Below, piece after piece: positions 33,958 to 42,431 of a stretch of 64,000 nt of DNA. A model generated the notes under the pieces. That model saw only the letters and a list, made by a program, of their open reading frames with translations, was not told the origin of the DNA and did no database searches. Source of the stretch: UBA1431 sp002329665 (GTDB lineage Bacteria; Bacillota; Clostridia; Christensenellales; UBA1431). The stretch's first letter is position 1, and each line of letters starts with the position of its first letter. The DNA lies in NCBI GenBank assembly GCA_040772545.1, contig JAXGXY010000007.1:1-64000 (forward strand). The letters run 5' to 3'. The position numbers and the translations under genes were made by a program.

Positions 33958-33987
33958 AACCGGGAAACGAAGCCATGCCTCTAAAGA

Positions 33988-35115
33988 TCAATACGAATTC
34001 ACCCTTCGTTCTGGAGAGAGGATGTCGGTGATGCGCACGCCGTAGTTCTCGTCCACCACCACGATCTCGCCCTGCGCGATGAGTTTTCCGTTCACCTTCA
34101 CGTCCACCAGGTCGTCGGCCATGCGGTCGAGTTCGATGATCGAACCGATGTTGAAAGCCAGTATCTCCCTGATGCTCATGCGGACCCTGCCGAGTTCCAC
34201 GGACACCTGAAGCGGCATGTCGATGATCAGCCCGATATTGTCGGGCGTGCCCTTCCGGTACTGTTCCGGCTGCTTTTCGAAAGACTGGTACATGACGTTC
34301 TGTACGGTTTTTTGCTGTTCCTTCGCCTTCATGCTGCGTATCTCCCCCATGCTTTTCGACGGTTTTTGCGGCTCCACCGCCGCCTCTTGTATGTTTGAAG
34401 CCTCGTTAGGACCGGGCTCTTTTGCCTGGGGCCGGCCGTCTTCGACCGCGGCTTCCTCTCCCTCCTTCGGTCCGAGCACGGCCTCGAGCGAACGCAGCGT
34501 GTCGCGGTGCATAAGCTCGACGATCCTGAACTGCATCGCGCCTTCCACGGCGATTTCGAGGTGCACCGCCGCCATCGGCTCGGGGTCGCCCACCCACCGG
34601 AGCATTCCCGGGCTTTCGGGCGAGAACGGGACCAGTTCGCCCGTGACGGTCTCGATCTCCGTCCCCGTCATACCGGAAAGGACCATGTCCTGCACGGCAA
34701 ACACGCCTTTGAGCGCTGCTGCAAGCGGCCCGCCATCCTCCGCTTTTGCACCGTCCCCGCCCGCGGCCTCGATGATCCCCTTAAGCAGCGGCGCGTCCTG
34801 CTCCTTTAACAAGAGCAGCGCCCCTCCTTCAAGCCCGGACGTATAGGTCCCCTCCATCAGCAGCATCGTTTCCTGGTACTCGGCGACCACGTTCGCGAGG
34901 GTCTCCATGCCCGTGCGTTCCGCGGTCGCGGACACGGGCATCTTGAACGAGGCCTGCAGGGCCTCCCCCGCAGCCTCCGCCATCCGGGCGCCTATGTCAA
35001 AGAGGACATCCGGCCCGCCGTGACCGCCTGCGTCCCGGGACGGCTCCGCCGGCGCGGCGTTCTCCGTTCCTGCATGCAGCATCCTGTCTATTTCATCCTG
35101 CGAAAGATTACTCAT
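33988..35115 (-). CDS. fliY: Flagellar motor switch phosphatase
   Basis: 375 aa. An N-terminal CheC/FliY-type region (MSNLSQDEIDRMLHAG, similar to the FliM/CheY-binding start), a CheC-like phosphatase-type fold (about 30-215), a charged linker, and a C-terminal SpoA/FliN domain (IIDMPLQVSVELGRVRMSIREIL). FliY replaces FliN in the Bacillota C-ring and can dephosphorylate CheY-P. The expected helix ExxN phosphatase pattern is visible as MAEAAGEAL/METLANVVAEY, although I cannot confirm activity. The start overlaps the end of fliM by 8 bp. It is the last gene of the operon. Confidence 0.92.
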   Translation of the reverse strand: MSNLSQDEIDRMLHAGTENAAPAEPSRDAGGHGGPDVLFDIGARMAEAAGEALQASFKMPVSATAERTGMETLANVVAEYQETMLLMEGTYTSGLEGGALLLLKEQDAPLLKGIIEAAGGDGAKAEDGGPLAAALKGVFAVQDMVLSGMTGTEIETVTGELVPFSPESPGMLRWVGDPEPMAAVHLEIAVEGAMQFRIVELMHRDTLRSLEAVLGPKEGEEAAVEDGRPQAKEPGPNEASNIQEAAVEPQKPSKSMGEIRSMKAKEQQKTVQNVMYQSFEKQPEQYRKGTPDNIGLIIDMPLQVSVELGRVRMSIREILAFNIGSIIELDRMADDLVDVKVNGKLIAQGEIVVVDENYGVRITDILSPERRVNSY

Positions 35116-36103
35116 GCTCGCGCTCCTCCTTAATGATATCGGTCACGCGCACGGCGAAACGCCCGCCGCCCACCATCCCGACCTTTCCCTTGAACTTCGG
35201 GATGTGTTCAGCCATAACCGTAATATCCCTGTTGACGCCGTGGTTCAGGCACACGACGTCGCCTACCTGCAGGTTGATGAGATCGTTGACGGAGGCCACC
35301 GTCTCGTCCAGCACCGCGTGCAGCGTCACTTCCGTGTTGGCCAGCCGCTGCGTGATGGTCCCCTCGTGCGACTCGTACTTCCTGCGCATGTGCCCCTCGA
35401 AGCGGACCTTCGAATTGAGTTCCTTGGCCACCGGCTCCATTGCCATGTGCGGGATGCAGATGTTTATAAGGTCGACCATTTCCCTTATGATCACCTTGAT
35501 GGTGATGATCGCGACGGTCTCGTTGGGAGGAACGATCTGCGCGAACTGGGGGCTGGTCTCCAGGCGGTCCAGCGACGGCTCGGCGTGCATGATCTTTTCC
35601 CAGGCTTCGGAGAGGAGCCTAAGCACCTGGCGGAGCAGCCTTTCTACGGTCACCAGTTCGATCTCGGTGAACGCTTTGTTCCTTTCGGTGCTTATCGCCT
35701 TGCCCCCGAACACGCGGCTGATAATCGCGTCGACGATGCCGGACGGAACCTGCATCATCAACTGGCCGTAAAGCGGCTCGAAGTTGAAGATCGCGAGGAT
35801 CACCGGCGAGATGAGCGAATTGTTGAATTCGCTGAAAGCCTGCTCCTCCACCGAAACGACCTCGGCCTCGCAAACGGTGCGCATCACGCCCGAGAGATGC
35901 GTGGCCATCGAACGCGCGAACCCCTCGAACACGACGCGAAGCGTGCGCATCTGTTCCTTGGGGAACTTGTTCGCCATCCTGAAATCGAAGTCCCTGACGC
36001 GCCCCTTCTTCTCGTCCTCCTTGGACAGAGCGAGCGAAGACTGGTCGCCGGTCAGGGTATTGAGGAGCTCGTCAATCTCGTTTTGCGATAAGATCTGTGA
36101 CAA
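35108..36103 (-). CDS. fliM: Flagellar motor switch protein FliM
   Basis: 331 aa. It starts with the CheY-P-binding peptide (LSQNEIDELLNTL), then the CheC-like middle domain (FARSMATHLSGVMRT), and a C-terminal SpoA domain (INLQVGDVVCLNHGVNRDITVM). It forms the C-ring that sets motor direction. The start is TTG 36103, preceded by ggggg 7 nt upstream; no in-frame ATG fits the family N-terminus. The TTG may lower expression relative to neighbours. Confidence 0.95.
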   Translation of the reverse strand: MSQILSQNEIDELLNTLTGDQSSLALSKEDEKKGRVRDFDFRMANKFPKEQMRTLRVVFEGFARSMATHLSGVMRTVCEAEVVSVEEQAFSEFNNSLISPVILAIFNFEPLYGQLMMQVPSGIVDAIISRVFGGKAISTERNKAFTEIELVTVERLLRQVLRLLSEAWEKIMHAEPSLDRLETSPQFAQIVPPNETVAIITIKVIIREMVDLINICIPHMAMEPVAKELNSKVRFEGHMRRKYESHEGTITQRLANTEVTLHAVLDETVASVNDLINLQVGDVVCLNHGVNRDITVMAEHIPKFKGKVGMVGGGRFAVRVTDIIKEEREHE

Positions 36104-36137
36104 CGTTCATCCCCCTGCTTTTCAAAATTGTCGGGCC

Positions 36138-36548
36138 TCACTGAAGGACGAGGTCGTTGAAATAGAGGGTGACAAGATAGTTCATGTCGAGCTTCGCCCT
36201 GATGTTGTTAACGATCTCGACGCGGAGCTTGTCCTGGATGTCCATGCTCCGAAGCTCGTCTTCCGTTTTTTCCCTCAGTGTCGATATGATGATGTCCCTG
36301 ATGATCTGTTTGTGTTCGTCCATGTATTCCGTTTTGTTCGGATCGTCCACGGCAAGCACGATGGTCGTTTTAAGTAAGCGCGTGCTGTCCTTTATGTTCG
36401 TGACGAAATAATCCCCGGGCTCATAGGAATACATCTGTTTTTCCTGGGCTTCCGCCGGCTGCTGCGGGTTCAGAAGGAATATGTAGGCCGCGACGCCCGC
36501 GACGAGCACCAAAACAACCGTTATGATTATTTTCACCAGTTTGCTCAT
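36138..36548 (-). CDS. fliL: Flagellar basal body-associated protein FliL
   Basis: 136 aa. One N-terminal membrane helix (IIITVVLVLVAGVAAYIFLL), then a periplasmic-side domain with FVTNIKDSTRLLKTTIVLAV and IRDIIISTLREKTEDELRS. FliL surrounds the stator and supports torque. ATG 36548 follows aaggtgg; a GTG seven codons upstream is less likely. It sits between motB and fliM. Confidence 0.92.
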   Translation of the reverse strand: MSKLVKIIITVVLVLVAGVAAYIFLLNPQQPAEAQEKQMYSYEPGDYFVTNIKDSTRLLKTTIVLAVDDPNKTEYMDEHKQIIRDIIISTLREKTEDELRSMDIQDKLRVEIVNNIRAKLDMNYLVTLYFNDLVLQ

Positions 36549-36587
36549 GATGTGAACCACCTTTTTCACGTATCTTGAAAAAATATG

Positions 36588-37313
36588 TTATTTCCTTACG
36601 ATGACGAAATCGACACGCCGGTTTTTCGCTTTCCCCTCTTCCGTCTTGTTGCTGGCGATGGGGTGCTGCTCACCATAGGCGGTATAGCTCAGTTTGTCCT
36701 GATTCACCATCTCGTTGTCCTTTAAGAAGCAGAGCACGGTGTAGGCGCGGGCTGAGGAAAGCTGCCAGTTGTCCGCATAGAGGCTGTTGCTTATCGGCCG
36801 GTTGTCCGTATGCCCTTCGATGCGCACTATGCCTATGCTGTCCTGGGCTTCTTTCAACAGCCCCCCGATATGGTGCATCAGCGGCACCGCGGACTCGACG
36901 AGCCTCGCGCTCCCCGACGCAAAGAGTATGCTGTCGCTCAGCCGCATCAATATCTCCCCATCTTTCATTTCAACAGAGAGTTTGGTGGATAATCCGTTCT
37001 CCTCGATGTGCTTCTTGATTTTTTCATATAATTCCTTAAACTGCTCCTTCGTTCTTTCCTCCACCCTCTGTTTTGTGCCCGCGTCGTTCACGACGCTGAC
37101 CTCGGATTCCTGCGCCGTGTCCAGCGTGGAGGTGACCTCTACGGGCGAACCGGTGAAGGCATCGACCAGCGCCTTCCATCTTTCAGCGTCTACATTGGAA
37201 AAAGAGAAAAGCAGGACAAAAAAAGTGAGCAGCAGCGTCACCATGTCCCCGTATGTGTCCATCCATGAGCTGCCGCCCTCTTTCTCAGGAGGTGGCTTGC
37301 GTCGCACCGACAT
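36588..37313 (-). CDS. motB: Flagellar motor stator protein MotB
   Basis: 241 aa. A single membrane helix with the proton-channel aspartate in SSWMDTYGDMVTLLLTFFVL (Asp19 or Asp23 region), a plug/linker, and a C-terminal OmpA-like peptidoglycan-binding domain (VRIEGHTDNRPI, DNWQLSSARAYTV, KNRRVDFVI). It anchors the stator to the wall and conducts ions with MotA. The stop of motA and the start of motB abut. Confidence 0.95.
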   Translation of the reverse strand: MSVRRKPPPEKEGGSSWMDTYGDMVTLLLTFFVLLFSFSNVDAERWKALVDAFTGSPVEVTSTLDTAQESEVSVVNDAGTKQRVEERTKEQFKELYEKIKKHIEENGLSTKLSVEMKDGEILMRLSDSILFASGSARLVESAVPLMHHIGGLLKEAQDSIGIVRIEGHTDNRPISNSLYADNWQLSSARAYTVLCFLKDNEMVNQDKLSYTAYGEQHPIASNKTEEGKAKNRRVDFVIVRK

Positions 37314-38105
37314 CTACTCCGTCTCCTTGACCTCTTCGGTTTGCTCTTCCTTGGGGCGCATTTCGCCGGGCGTAAGGAACGCCGAAAGCTTGTCCCTGAT
37401 GATCCTCGGGTTTTCGCCGTCCTGAATGGACAGCAGGCCCTCGAGGAACATCTGCTTCTGGTAATATTCCTTGGCGCTCCTGGTCTTGAGCTTTTTCGCT
37501 ATCGGCATGAAGACCAGGTTGGCCAGCATGACCCCGTAAAAAGTCGTGACCAGCGCGACGGCCATGTTCGGCCCCAGCACATCCGTGTCGGTCAGGTTCT
37601 TGAGCATGTTTATCAGCCCGATCAGCGTACCGATCATGCCGTACGCCGGGGAAAACGCCGCCATGGTTTCCAGCATGGCCCGTCCCTGGCTGTGTCTCTC
37701 CTGCAGGAAATCCAGTTCGGCTTCCATGATCGACTTGATCAGTTCCGGGTCACAGCCGTCGACCAGGAGCCTGCCGCCCTTTTTCAGGAAATCGTTGTCG
37801 ATCTGGTCGACCGCGTCCTCCAGGGCGAGCAGGCCCTCTCGCCGCGCTTTCTGCGCAAGGTCTATTATCAATTCTATATCTCTATTTAAATCAATATCGT
37901 TCTTCTTAAACGCTTTTCCTATTACCTTTATGAGATTCTTGATTTGCGAAACGGGAAAAGAGATCACCGTCGAGGCGAAGGTGCCTCCGAACACGATCAT
38001 GATGGAAGGGAGGTCTATAAAGTTGCTAACGCTCCCGCTAAGCGTGATCCCGACTACGATCAGTCCGATCCCGGCAGCGATTCCGCTTAAGGTTGTAATC
38101 TCCAT
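37314..38105 (-). CDS. motA: Flagellar motor stator protein MotA
   Basis: 263 aa. Four membrane helices: two near the N-terminus (ITTLSGIAAGIGLIVVGI, PSIMIVFGGTFASTVISF) and two around 150-205 (SPAYGMIGTLIGLINML, MAVALVTTFYGVMLANLVF), with a cytoplasmic loop containing the FliG-contacting charged residues. It forms the ion channel with MotB. The GMIGTLIGL and TTFYGV signatures are typical. Confidence 0.95.
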   Translation of the reverse strand: MEITTLSGIAAGIGLIVVGITLSGSVSNFIDLPSIMIVFGGTFASTVISFPVSQIKNLIKVIGKAFKKNDIDLNRDIELIIDLAQKARREGLLALEDAVDQIDNDFLKKGGRLLVDGCDPELIKSIMEAELDFLQERHSQGRAMLETMAAFSPAYGMIGTLIGLINMLKNLTDTDVLGPNMAVALVTTFYGVMLANLVFMPIAKKLKTRSAKEYYQKQMFLEGLLSIQDGENPRIIRDKLSAFLTPGEMRPKEEQTEEVKETE

Positions 38106-38115
38106 TGCCCCGTCC

Positions 38116-38325
38116 TCACTTGATTGATAGTAGGCGTGGCCCCTGTCTCAGATACCTGCGCCTGAATACGACGATCTTTCTTTCGATGTCCTTTGCGCTC
38201 TCGGCGACGACTACCTTCCTGCCCGATGCCAGAGACACGACCGTATCCGGTGTTTCCTCCAGGAACTCGATCGCATCCGGATTGATATAGAACCTCTCGC
38301 CGTTGATCCGTGTGACCTGGATCAT
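38116..38325 (-). CDS. flbD: FlbD family flagellar protein
   Basis: 69 aa. It matches the short FlbD family (MIQVTRINGERFYINPDAIE, LASGRKVVVAESAKDIE). Its position between flgE and motA is the usual one in clostridial flagellar operons. A role in motility or swarming is assumed from context; the mechanism is unknown. It should not be confused with the Caulobacter regulator of the same name. Confidence 0.88.
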   Translation of the reverse strand: MIQVTRINGERFYINPDAIEFLEETPDTVVSLASGRKVVVAESAKDIERKIVVFRRRYLRQGPRLLSIK

Positions 38326-38376
38326 TTCCTCCCACCCTCCCGATTTCTCGCCAGACGGCTAATGCTTAACGCCGTG

Positions 38377-39219
38377 CTAACGCTTCATGTTCACGAGCTC
38401 TTCGAGGATCTGGTCCGTCGTCGTGATGATGCGCGAACAGGCCTGGAATCCTCTCTGCGTGACGATCATCTCCGTAAACTCCTGCGCGAGGTCCACGTTG
38501 GACATCTCCAGCGCGTTCACGCTCAAAAGGCCCGCGCCCGACTGCCCCGGGTTCGCGTAGGTCGCCGTGCCCGAGTTCGCGCCGGCCACGTACAGCGACC
38601 CTCCGACCTTGTCCAGGCCGCTGGAGTTGGAAAACGTCGCGAGCTGCAACTGGCCGATCTGTACCTTTTCGTTGGTGCTCACGTCCAGCCCCCAGATCGC
38701 GCCGTTCTGGTCGACGGCTATGTCGTAATAGGCGTTGCTGAGCCGTATGTTGCCCATCGTGCCGTAGTCGATGGACGGGGGGATGGTCGGCGGGTCCGCC
38801 AGGGAGTATCCCTGCACGAAGTACCCTTCCGCGTTGACCAGGTTGTATTCGTCGTCCAGTGCGAAGTTGCCCGCGCGCGTGAAATACTCCGATCCGCCGG
38901 CTGAGACGATGAAGTACCCGTCCCCCTCAATAGAGAGGTCGAGCGGCGCGCCGGTGTACTGTGTGGCGCCGCGCGTGTGCAGCACGTCGATGGCCGACAG
39001 GGACGATCCCAGCCCGACCTGGCTCGAGTTTTCGCCGCCTATGGCCGCGCCGTTGGCCCCGGACCCGGAGCCGATCGTCTGGCTGTAGAGGTCCTGGAAG
39101 ACGACGCGGCTGCTCTTGAATCCCACCGTGTTCACGTTCGCGATGTTGTTGCCGATAACGTCCAACCGGGTCTGATGGTTTTTCAGCCCGGATACTCCCG
39201 AATACAATGCGCGCATCAT
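38377..39219 (-). CDS. flgE: Flagellar hook protein FlgE (short form)
   Basis: 280 aa. The N-terminal rod/hook motif is ALYSGVSGLKNHQTRLDVIGNN with ANVNTVGFKSSRVVFQDL; the central FlgE/F/G-type domain has LDLSIEGDGYFIV and YFTRAGNFALDDEYNLV; the C-terminus is SNVDLAQEFTEMIVTQRGFQ. The length is near that of the small Bacillus FlgE and lacks the extra outer domains of enteric FlgE. Its place after fliK and flgD supports hook over rod. ATG 39219 has aggagg 10 nt upstream; a second ATG follows it directly. Confidence 0.9.
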   Translation of the reverse strand: MMRALYSGVSGLKNHQTRLDVIGNNIANVNTVGFKSSRVVFQDLYSQTIGSGSGANGAAIGGENSSQVGLGSSLSAIDVLHTRGATQYTGAPLDLSIEGDGYFIVSAGGSEYFTRAGNFALDDEYNLVNAEGYFVQGYSLADPPTIPPSIDYGTMGNIRLSNAYYDIAVDQNGAIWGLDVSTNEKVQIGQLQLATFSNSSGLDKVGGSLYVAGANSGTATYANPGQSGAGLLSVNALEMSNVDLAQEFTEMIVTQRGFQACSRIITTTDQILEELVNMKR

Positions 39220-39256
39220 AATGCACTTACCTCCTCGATATGAATGGTCTTTTCGT

Positions 39257-39865
39257 TCAGGGTTCCCGTATCGATGTGATGTCGGCGATCGCCACCTCGT
39301 GCGCGCCGACGGCCGCATAAACGGTGCCGCCCGACACGCTCAGGCTCTCGACCACGCCCTCCACGGCGACTATTCCCCCGTCTTCCACCGCGGCTCCGGT
39401 CACGTATTTGCCAATCAGCCCCGAACCCTGCAGGAGCGTATCTTTTATGTCGCTTTTCTCCAACGCGCCGCTGTCGTATACTTCCGTCACCTTGTCGGCG
39501 GGCACGCTCGTGTCGCCGACGCAGAGGCGCGCCTTGCCCTTAACCATGGTCACGCCGTCGACCTTCCCGAATACCGGGACCTTCTGCCCGTTTTCGTCCG
39601 CGATCTCGGCATAGACGTACTTCCCGATCATCCCCGTCGCCTGGCTCGCCATAAAACTCGTGTTGAGCGACTGCATCTGTTCCAGCGCCGAGAACTGCGC
39701 CATCTGCGCGATGAAATCCGTATTCTCCATCGGGGTCAGCGGGTCCTGGTGCTGGAGCTGGGAAACCAGTATGGACAAAAAAGCGTCTTTCCCCAGCTCG
39801 CTCCCCGTCATGCGGTCCGCTCCTATATCCGCGTACTGCGACGTACCGACACCGGATACGTTCAT
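39257..39865 (-). CDS. flgD: Flagellar hook assembly (capping) protein FlgD
   Basis: 202 aa. The N-terminal signature is DAFLSILVSQLQHQDPLTPMEN..FIAQMAQFSALEQMQ, followed by a beta-rich domain that resembles the FlgD tudor/Ig-like fold (MIGKYVYAEIADENG, GKYVTGAAVEDGG). FlgD caps the growing hook. ATG 39865 follows aggagg. Confidence 0.92.
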   Translation of the reverse strand: MNVSGVGTSQYADIGADRMTGSELGKDAFLSILVSQLQHQDPLTPMENTDFIAQMAQFSALEQMQSLNTSFMASQATGMIGKYVYAEIADENGQKVPVFGKVDGVTMVKGKARLCVGDTSVPADKVTEVYDSGALEKSDIKDTLLQGSGLIGKYVTGAAVEDGGIVAVEGVVESLSVSGGTVYAAVGAHEVAIADITSIREP

Positions 39866-39876
39866 CTTCTTTCCTC

Positions 39877-41211
39877 CTATGCCCGGAATTCGACCGTGTT
39901 GCCGTATATGTATTCCTGCAGGGCGATGAGCGTCTCGCGGCACGCCGTCCCCGCGTCCCCGTCGTCCTGCGGGGTATACTCCCGCCGGTTTTGCCTGGGG
40001 TCGTTCGGATGGCCGGGCTGCCCGGCGCCGTCCTGCAGGCTTTCTTGCACTTCCATGCGCACTACAGTGATCCCTCGGTCCTTGAGTGCCTGTTCGAGTT
40101 GCGCGACCTCGCCCGATATCGCGCTCTTTGCGGTTTCGTTCTCCGCGTGAATCTTCACGACCATGCCTTCTGCGTCCATCGTCACCTTCACCGAGACCTT
40201 TCCGAGGTGTTCGGGACGGAGCTGTATGCTCATCTGGTACTTGCCTTGCTTTATCCCCGCCGCGGCCTTGCCGGCCACCTGCTCCAGGATGCCGGCCCTT
40301 GCGGCCGCTTTCCCGCTTTCGAAAAAGGACGCGCCGGGCTGCACCCCTTCGGCCTCCGTGTTCTGTCCGGCCAGGGGCTGCACGGCCGTTTCCTTGCGCA
40401 CCGGATGCGGCGTCTCCGCCGGCGCTTGCCGCCCGCCGTCGCTCGTTCTGCCTGCGTCCGGCCGCTCCCCGGCGTCCTTCGCCGGCGCCGCCTGTATATT
40501 GGCGTCCTTCGCCGGCGCCCCGTTCCCGGGCTGCGCTTTTTCGGCCGGCTCCGCCTTCACATCCGCCTTGGGCACCGGCGTTCCGCCGTCCTCGGTTGCG
40601 GCGGGCGTCCCTTTCGGCGGGCCCTGTTCTCCGGCCGATGCCGTAATCTGTTCGATAACCGTTTCCGGCGCGTTTGCCGCGGCCTCTTTGGGCGCGGCTT
40701 CCACCGGGGCGGACGCGCCCTTTGGCGCCGGCGCCTGCGCGTCGCCTGCGTGCTGCACCCGTGCGTCCGGCTTTTGCGGCGTCTGCTGCGGGATTTCAAT
40801 CAGGCCGTTTGATCCCGCGCCGGTTTCTTCCGTCTCCTTTTTGGCGGTCCCTTCCATGCCGGCGAGAACCTCAACGAGGGCAGCCGGCACGGCCTCGGCC
40901 GCTTCCTGCTCCGCCGCCGGAATCCCTGTCGCCCCGCCGCCTGCCTTTGCCGCCTCATAGCCCTCTTCGGGCGCCTGCGCCTGCAAGGCCAGCAGCATCA
41001 TTAAGAGCGCCGCTCCCGCTTCGGGAAGCCCGCTCTCGGCGTCCTCGGACGCTTTTAGGGTTTTGGCGGCTTCTCTTGCCGCCATGCCGTTTGTCACCGC
41101 GTTCAACAGACTGAAAAACCCGTTATCGTCCCGTTCCTTTGTTTTCCCGGCCTGCCCCGGCGCTGCGGCCGCGGCGGGCAGGGCGTAATCCGCTTGCATT
41201 ACGGGCTGCAA
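39877..41211 (-). CDS. fliK: Flagellar hook-length control protein FliK
   Basis: 444 aa. A long low-complexity Ala/Pro/Glu-rich N-terminal ruler region and a conserved C-terminal FliK domain (YQMSIQLRPEHLGKVSVKV, then MVVKIHAENETAKSAI). It measures hook length and switches export specificity through FlhB. The start is taken as TTG 41211, 7 nt after ggaggtg; an ATG four codons later has poorer spacing. The biased composition makes other frames look open. Confidence 0.88.
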   Translation of the reverse strand: MQPVMQADYALPAAAAAPGQAGKTKERDDNGFFSLLNAVTNGMAAREAAKTLKASEDAESGLPEAGAALLMMLLALQAQAPEEGYEAAKAGGGATGIPAAEQEAAEAVPAALVEVLAGMEGTAKKETEETGAGSNGLIEIPQQTPQKPDARVQHAGDAQAPAPKGASAPVEAAPKEAAANAPETVIEQITASAGEQGPPKGTPAATEDGGTPVPKADVKAEPAEKAQPGNGAPAKDANIQAAPAKDAGERPDAGRTSDGGRQAPAETPHPVRKETAVQPLAGQNTEAEGVQPGASFFESGKAAARAGILEQVAGKAAAGIKQGKYQMSIQLRPEHLGKVSVKVTMDAEGMVVKIHAENETAKSAISGEVAQLEQALKDRGITVVRMEVQESLQDGAGQPGHPNDPRQNRREYTPQDDGDAGTACRETLIALQEYIYGNTVEFRA

Positions 41212-41222
41212 TCCTTCACCTC

Positions 41223-41975
41223 CTATTCGGTAGTGGCCGGCGCCGATGTCGGCACGACGGCTTGGGCGGCCTTCATTTGCACCGTAAGCTCCGAAGCCAG
41301 TTCGGGCGTCATCGCGGCCAGTATGTCCGCTACCTTGTTTTGTTTCATCTGCCTTAGTATATCGGTCACATCCGCTGTGTTCTTAATCTGCGAGAGTATC
41401 TGCGCCGCGCTTATAGGCTCCATCCGCGAATAGACCTCGGCGAGCTGCTCAAGGGCCGCCGCCTCGTCCGCCGCTTCCTGTTCCGACTGGACAACGATCA
41501 CTTCGCGCGACCTCAGTTCGTTCTCCTTCTTGTTAAGCGCGCTCTCCCGGGAATTCGCCGTCTTTTCCCGCTTGGCGACGTCCTCTTCCTTCTTGGCGAG
41601 GTCCTTTTCCCTGGCCATGAGCTCGAGTTCCTTCTCGGTTTTGGCCACGTCCTCCCCGCCCTGCAAAAGCGAGCTAACGGCCGCGCGGCAACCGCCCACG
41701 TCCAGTATCACGGCGCCGGCGGCCCCTCCGATGAGCAGCAGGAAAGCGAGCGCCGTTATGAGGGCGGCCTTTCCGGCCGAAAGCGGTTTCTTCTCCCTGT
41801 CCGCCTTTTCCCTCTTCGGCTTCTCTTTTTTCCGCTTCTCTTTCTTCGGTTTGGGTTCCTTCTTCTTTTTTTCTTTGGGAGGTTTTTCTTTCCCGAATTT
41901 CTTTTTGGCTTTCCCTTCGGGCTTTTCCTCTCCCGCCTCTTGCACCGCGCCGTTGTCGTCTTCTAACATATCCAT
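41223..41975 (-). CDS. MotE/YlxF-like flagellar membrane protein
   Basis: 250 aa. A highly charged Lys/Glu N-terminus, one membrane helix (ALITALAFLLLIGGAAGAVIL), a coiled coil (KTEKELELMAREKDLAKKEE) and a C-terminal MgtE-N-like helical domain (YSRMEPISAAQILSQIKN, DILRQMKQNKVADILAAM). This is the architecture of YlxF/MotE proteins, which lie between fliJ and fliK in Bacillota and are thought to act as stator or export chaperones. The gene order here is the same. Confidence 0.8.
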   Translation of the reverse strand: MDMLEDDNGAVQEAGEEKPEGKAKKKFGKEKPPKEKKKKEPKPKKEKRKKEKPKREKADREKKPLSAGKAALITALAFLLLIGGAAGAVILDVGGCRAAVSSLLQGGEDVAKTEKELELMAREKDLAKKEEDVAKREKTANSRESALNKKENELRSREVIVVQSEQEAADEAAALEQLAEVYSRMEPISAAQILSQIKNTADVTDILRQMKQNKVADILAAMTPELASELTVQMKAAQAVVPTSAPATTE

Positions 41976-41990
41976 ATCGTCCCTGCCTCC

Positions 41991-42431
41991 TCAGGCGCTG
42001 GTCACCTGGTACGAAACGAAATCGCCGATGCTCTTTTCCTCCTCGCGCCGGAGTTCTTCGAGGTACTTCCCGTACTGCCGGGCGCGCAGTTTGTTTAGCG
42101 CCTGCAGCTCCCTCATGGTCTGAAGCAGCGCCGCGCGCTTCGCGTCCCTCTCGGCGGTGGCCTGCGCTATCCGCTTATTTAGCTGTTCCATGGTTTCGCG
42201 CAGATATGTCGCGTAGTTATCGTAGACGCAGGCTTTCATGCCGCTCAGGCCCCTGTCCATCTGCCTGCCCAGTTCCCGTTGGTGGTCAGTAAGGCCGGCT
42301 TTTAGACGTGCCATCTGATCCAACAGCGTGTCGAGGGCCTTCTGCATCCTTGCGAGTTCGGCCTCCTGTTGCTCCCTCTCGGCCTCTTTTGCGCGTTCGA
42401 GGGTTTCCAGCGTAAACTGAAATTTTCTCAT
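41991..42431 (-). CDS. fliJ: Flagellar export protein FliJ
   Basis: 146 aa, almost entirely coiled coil (LETLERAKEAEREQQEAEL at the N-terminus). It links the FliI ATPase to FlhA during export. The ATGA overlap with fliI shows coupling. Confidence 0.9.
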   Translation of the reverse strand: MRKFQFTLETLERAKEAEREQQEAELARMQKALDTLLDQMARLKAGLTDHQRELGRQMDRGLSGMKACVYDNYATYLRETMEQLNKRIAQATAERDAKRAALLQTMRELQALNKLRARQYGKYLEELRREEEKSIGDFVSYQVTSA